Source of the DNA: Phycisphaerales bacterium
GTDB lineage: Bacteria; Planctomycetota; Phycisphaerae; Sedimentisphaerales; Anaerohalosphaeraceae
Direction: 5' to 3'
DNA length: 16,833 nt
Assembly: GCA_003152975.1 (NCBI GenBank)
Contig: PMBP01000259.1
Coordinates: forward strand, 1 to 16,833
The notes beneath the pieces were generated by a model that worked only from the letters and a program-made list of their open reading frames with translations, searched no databases and was not told where the DNA came from. Numbering within the stretch: position 1 is the stretch's first letter; the number at the start of each line of letters is the position of its first letter. Position numbers and translations under genes: made by a program. Shown piece after piece: positions 15,425 to 16,833 of the stretch.

Positions 15425-16212
15425 GTGCGGATCCACACATGTCGTTGGCCTCGGACCTCAAGCGAATCGAAGACGCACTGATGGAGGCGCAGGAAGTTGC
15501 GCTGCGCTATACACCGGGGCGGGTGGAGTCCTCGTTCAAATCCATCGACGATCCGGTGACGCGGGCGGATACCGAACTCGATGCCCTGCTCAAGCGGCTG
15601 CTGGTTCGGCCGGGCGACGGGTGGCTGTCCGAAGAGACGGCCGACGATCCCGCGCGACTTGCCTGTCGTCGGGTCTGGATCGTCGATCCGCTGGACGGCA
15701 CGCGGGAGTTTGTCGAGGGAATTCCCGAATGGTGTATCTCCGTCGGACTGGCCGTGGATGGAAAGGCCGTCGCAGGCGGAATCTGCAACCCGGCGACGGG
15801 TCAAGTGATCCTCGGATCTATCGAATCCGGCATAACGCTTAACGGAAAACAAGTCCGGCCCACGCAGGCCAGCTCGTTGAACGGGGCAAAAATTCTTGCC
15901 AGTCGAAGCGAGGTCAAGCGCGGACAGTGGAAGCGATTCGAGGGCCGCGGCTTTACGATTGTGCCCACCGGCTCGGTGGCCTATAAGCTCGGCTGCATTG
16001 CGGCGGGCCTGGCCGATGGAACCTTCACGCTGGTGCCCAAGCACGAGTGGGATATCGCCGCGGGCGTCGCCCTGGTGCAGGCGACGGGAGGAATCGTGAC
16101 CATCACGGATGGTTCAGCCCCCTTGTTCAATCAACCCAAGCCCCTGATCCCCGGCCTGATCGCCTCCGGTACCGATCTCATCGATTCGCTGATTGCAGCC
16201 ACACGGCAATAA
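15421..16212 (+). CDS. cysQ: 3'(2'),5'-bisphosphate nucleotidase, inositol-monophosphatase family
   Basis: 263 residues from GTG at 15421, which overlaps the cysN stop (GTGA). ATG at 15439 (residue 7) is an alternative; neither has a strong ribosome site. CysQ hydrolyses PAP, the by-product of PAPS use, to AMP and phosphate, relieving product inhibition of PAPS-using enzymes. Metal-binding motifs are complete: DDPVTRADTELD (43-54), WLSEET (68-73, carrying the metal-binding Glu), WIVDPLDGTREFVEGI (86-101) with D89/D92, and HEWDIAAGVALVQATGG (208-224) with D211. The REFVEG tail of the DPLDGT motif is typical of CysQ rather than inositol monophosphatase (usually NFVHG). Its place directly after cysCDN strongly supports the PAP role. 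Confidence 0.92.
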   Translation: MSADPHMSLASDLKRIEDALMEAQEVALRYTPGRVESSFKSIDDPVTRADTELDALLKRLLVRPGDGWLSEETADDPARLACRRVWIVDPLDGTREFVEGIPEWCISVGLAVDGKAVAGGICNPATGQVILGSIESGITLNGKQVRPTQASSLNGAKILASRSEVKRGQWKRFEGRGFTIVPTGSVAYKLGCIAAGLADGTFTLVPKHEWDIAAGVALVQATGGIVTITDGSAPLFNQPKPLIPGLIASGTDLIDSLIAATRQ

Positions 16213-16263
16213 TCCCCGCAAGTCGGAATTGATCTCGCCGGGTCATCGTTGAATCGACTGCTT

Positions 16264-16833
16264 CTACGGATTAATGAACGATTGATATTCGATCGTGGCT
16301 GGAGTAAACAGTTCCAGTTCAACGGCAAGAGTGGATGGCTTGTTGGGGTTGACAAAATAATGCGAGAGATCCACCAGGACTAATCCGCGTTCTTTTTTGA
16401 ACCAAGTCTCCTGTAAGGAATAGAAGGGAATATCGTTGTCATCCGCTTCGATTGTCCAGCCCGGAGGCGCCGATGAATCCGGATTGACAACATCGCTCTT
16501 GCGCTGTGTCCAACCCTGCCGCTGGAGATTGCCGCGCAGAAAGGTCAATAGGGAATCCGGCGGGAATGATTCTTCGCTGCGGAAGACCAACTCAAATTGG
16601 TTCGGATCCGGAGAATTCTCGGGATAAGACCAATACCAGGCCTGCACATCCTGCGGTGCGACAAGCTCCAAAGGAAATCCTTCGGGGCGCGGTTGTTGTA
16701 GCGGGGTACGATGCGGCAACAATTGAATCGCCGATTCGAGGACCGGGTGGATGATGCCGCTGATCTTGCCGGACATCAGGATATAGACCAGCACGATCAT
16801 CCAAATCAGGGACCACTTGCCCGTGGCAACTGG
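16264..16833 (-). CDS. Membrane-anchored protein of unknown function, N-terminus cut by window
   Basis: Not recognised. The minus-strand frame is open to the window edge. An ATG at 16798-16800 exists, but the 11 codons before it (ending GKWSLIW) continue the same hydrophobic stretch as MIVLVYILM, so the true start is probably outside and residues around this point form one membrane segment. About 160 residues follow, polar and presumably outside the membrane, with many Pro, Trp and aromatic residues (DVQAWYWSYPENSP, FELVFRSEESFP, GWTIEADDNDIPFYSLQETWFKKERGLVLV, of which the last 18 look strand-forming). No Cys or catalytic motif stands out. It converges with cysQ across a 51-base gap without a clear terminator. 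A small envelope or periplasmic protein is the most that can be said. Confidence 0.65.
   Translation of the reverse strand, partial: PVATGKWSLIWMIVLVYILMSGKISGIIHPVLESAIQLLPHRTPLQQPRPEGFPLELVAPQDVQAWYWSYPENSPDPNQFELVFRSEESFPPDSLLTFLRGNLQRQGWTQRKSDVVNPDSSAPPGWTIEADDNDIPFYSLQETWFKKERGLVLVDLSHYFVNPNKPSTLAVELELFTPATIEYQSFINP

Noticed and set aside
15064..16044. Long antisense open frame (326 codons) across cysN and cysQ
   Set aside because: It spans two well-supported genes, shows no family motif, and is expected by chance opposite GC-rich coding sequence.

Overview
The window looks like chromosome of a GC-rich, Gram-negative-type bacterium. Lamin-tail-domain secreted proteins, an AsmA-like envelope protein, a secreted thioredoxin-like protein with Pro/Ala-rich spacers and tightly packed operons together suggest the Planctomycetota (possibly Phycisphaerae-like). 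That placement is an inference from gene style; no rRNA or other marker fixes it. No rRNA, tRNA, CRISPR array, insertion sequence or phage gene was seen, and no stretch over 300 bases lacks a gene.

Layout. (1) 1-1727, plus strand: the 3' part of a secreted protein with a chitobiase-C-like domain and three lamin-tail domains. A short AT-rich spacer with an 11-bp direct repeat follows. (2) 9140 down to 1874, minus strand: a housekeeping run ribE-pdxA-rsmA-purD-asmA-like. ribE, pdxA and rsmA are packed within 22 bases of each other or overlap, and purD may have its own promoter. A good sigma70-type promoter with a palindrome in its spacer lies in front of ribE. (3) 9141-9346: divergent promoter region, with a second sigma70-type promoter facing right. 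(4) 9347-11203, plus strand: a secreted or periplasmic protein whose thioredoxin-like fold has a low-complexity insert where the redox CxxC should be. (5) 11269-16212, plus strand: a translationally coupled run of a divergent thymidylate-synthase-family gene, cysC, cysD, cysN and cysQ. (6) 16264-16833, minus strand: a membrane-anchored protein of unknown function, cut by the window edge.

How the genes work together. CysD and CysN make adenosine 5'-phosphosulfate (APS) from ATP and sulfate, with GTP hydrolysis by CysN. CysC phosphorylates APS to PAPS. CysQ removes PAP, the by-product of PAPS use. The set is a complete sulfate-activation and PAP-recycling module. It could feed sulfotransferases or sulfite formation; neither a sulfotransferase nor a PAPS/APS reductase gene is present here.

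The most notable feature is in CysN. It carries a C-terminal APS-kinase-like domain whose ATP-binding loop and substrate motif are destroyed, while an intact CysC is encoded two genes upstream. This resembles in principle the regulatory pseudo-APS-kinase domain of filamentous-fungal ATP sulfurylase. CysD is also unusual, with a CC pair and a CxxC motif reminiscent of iron-sulfur APS reductases.
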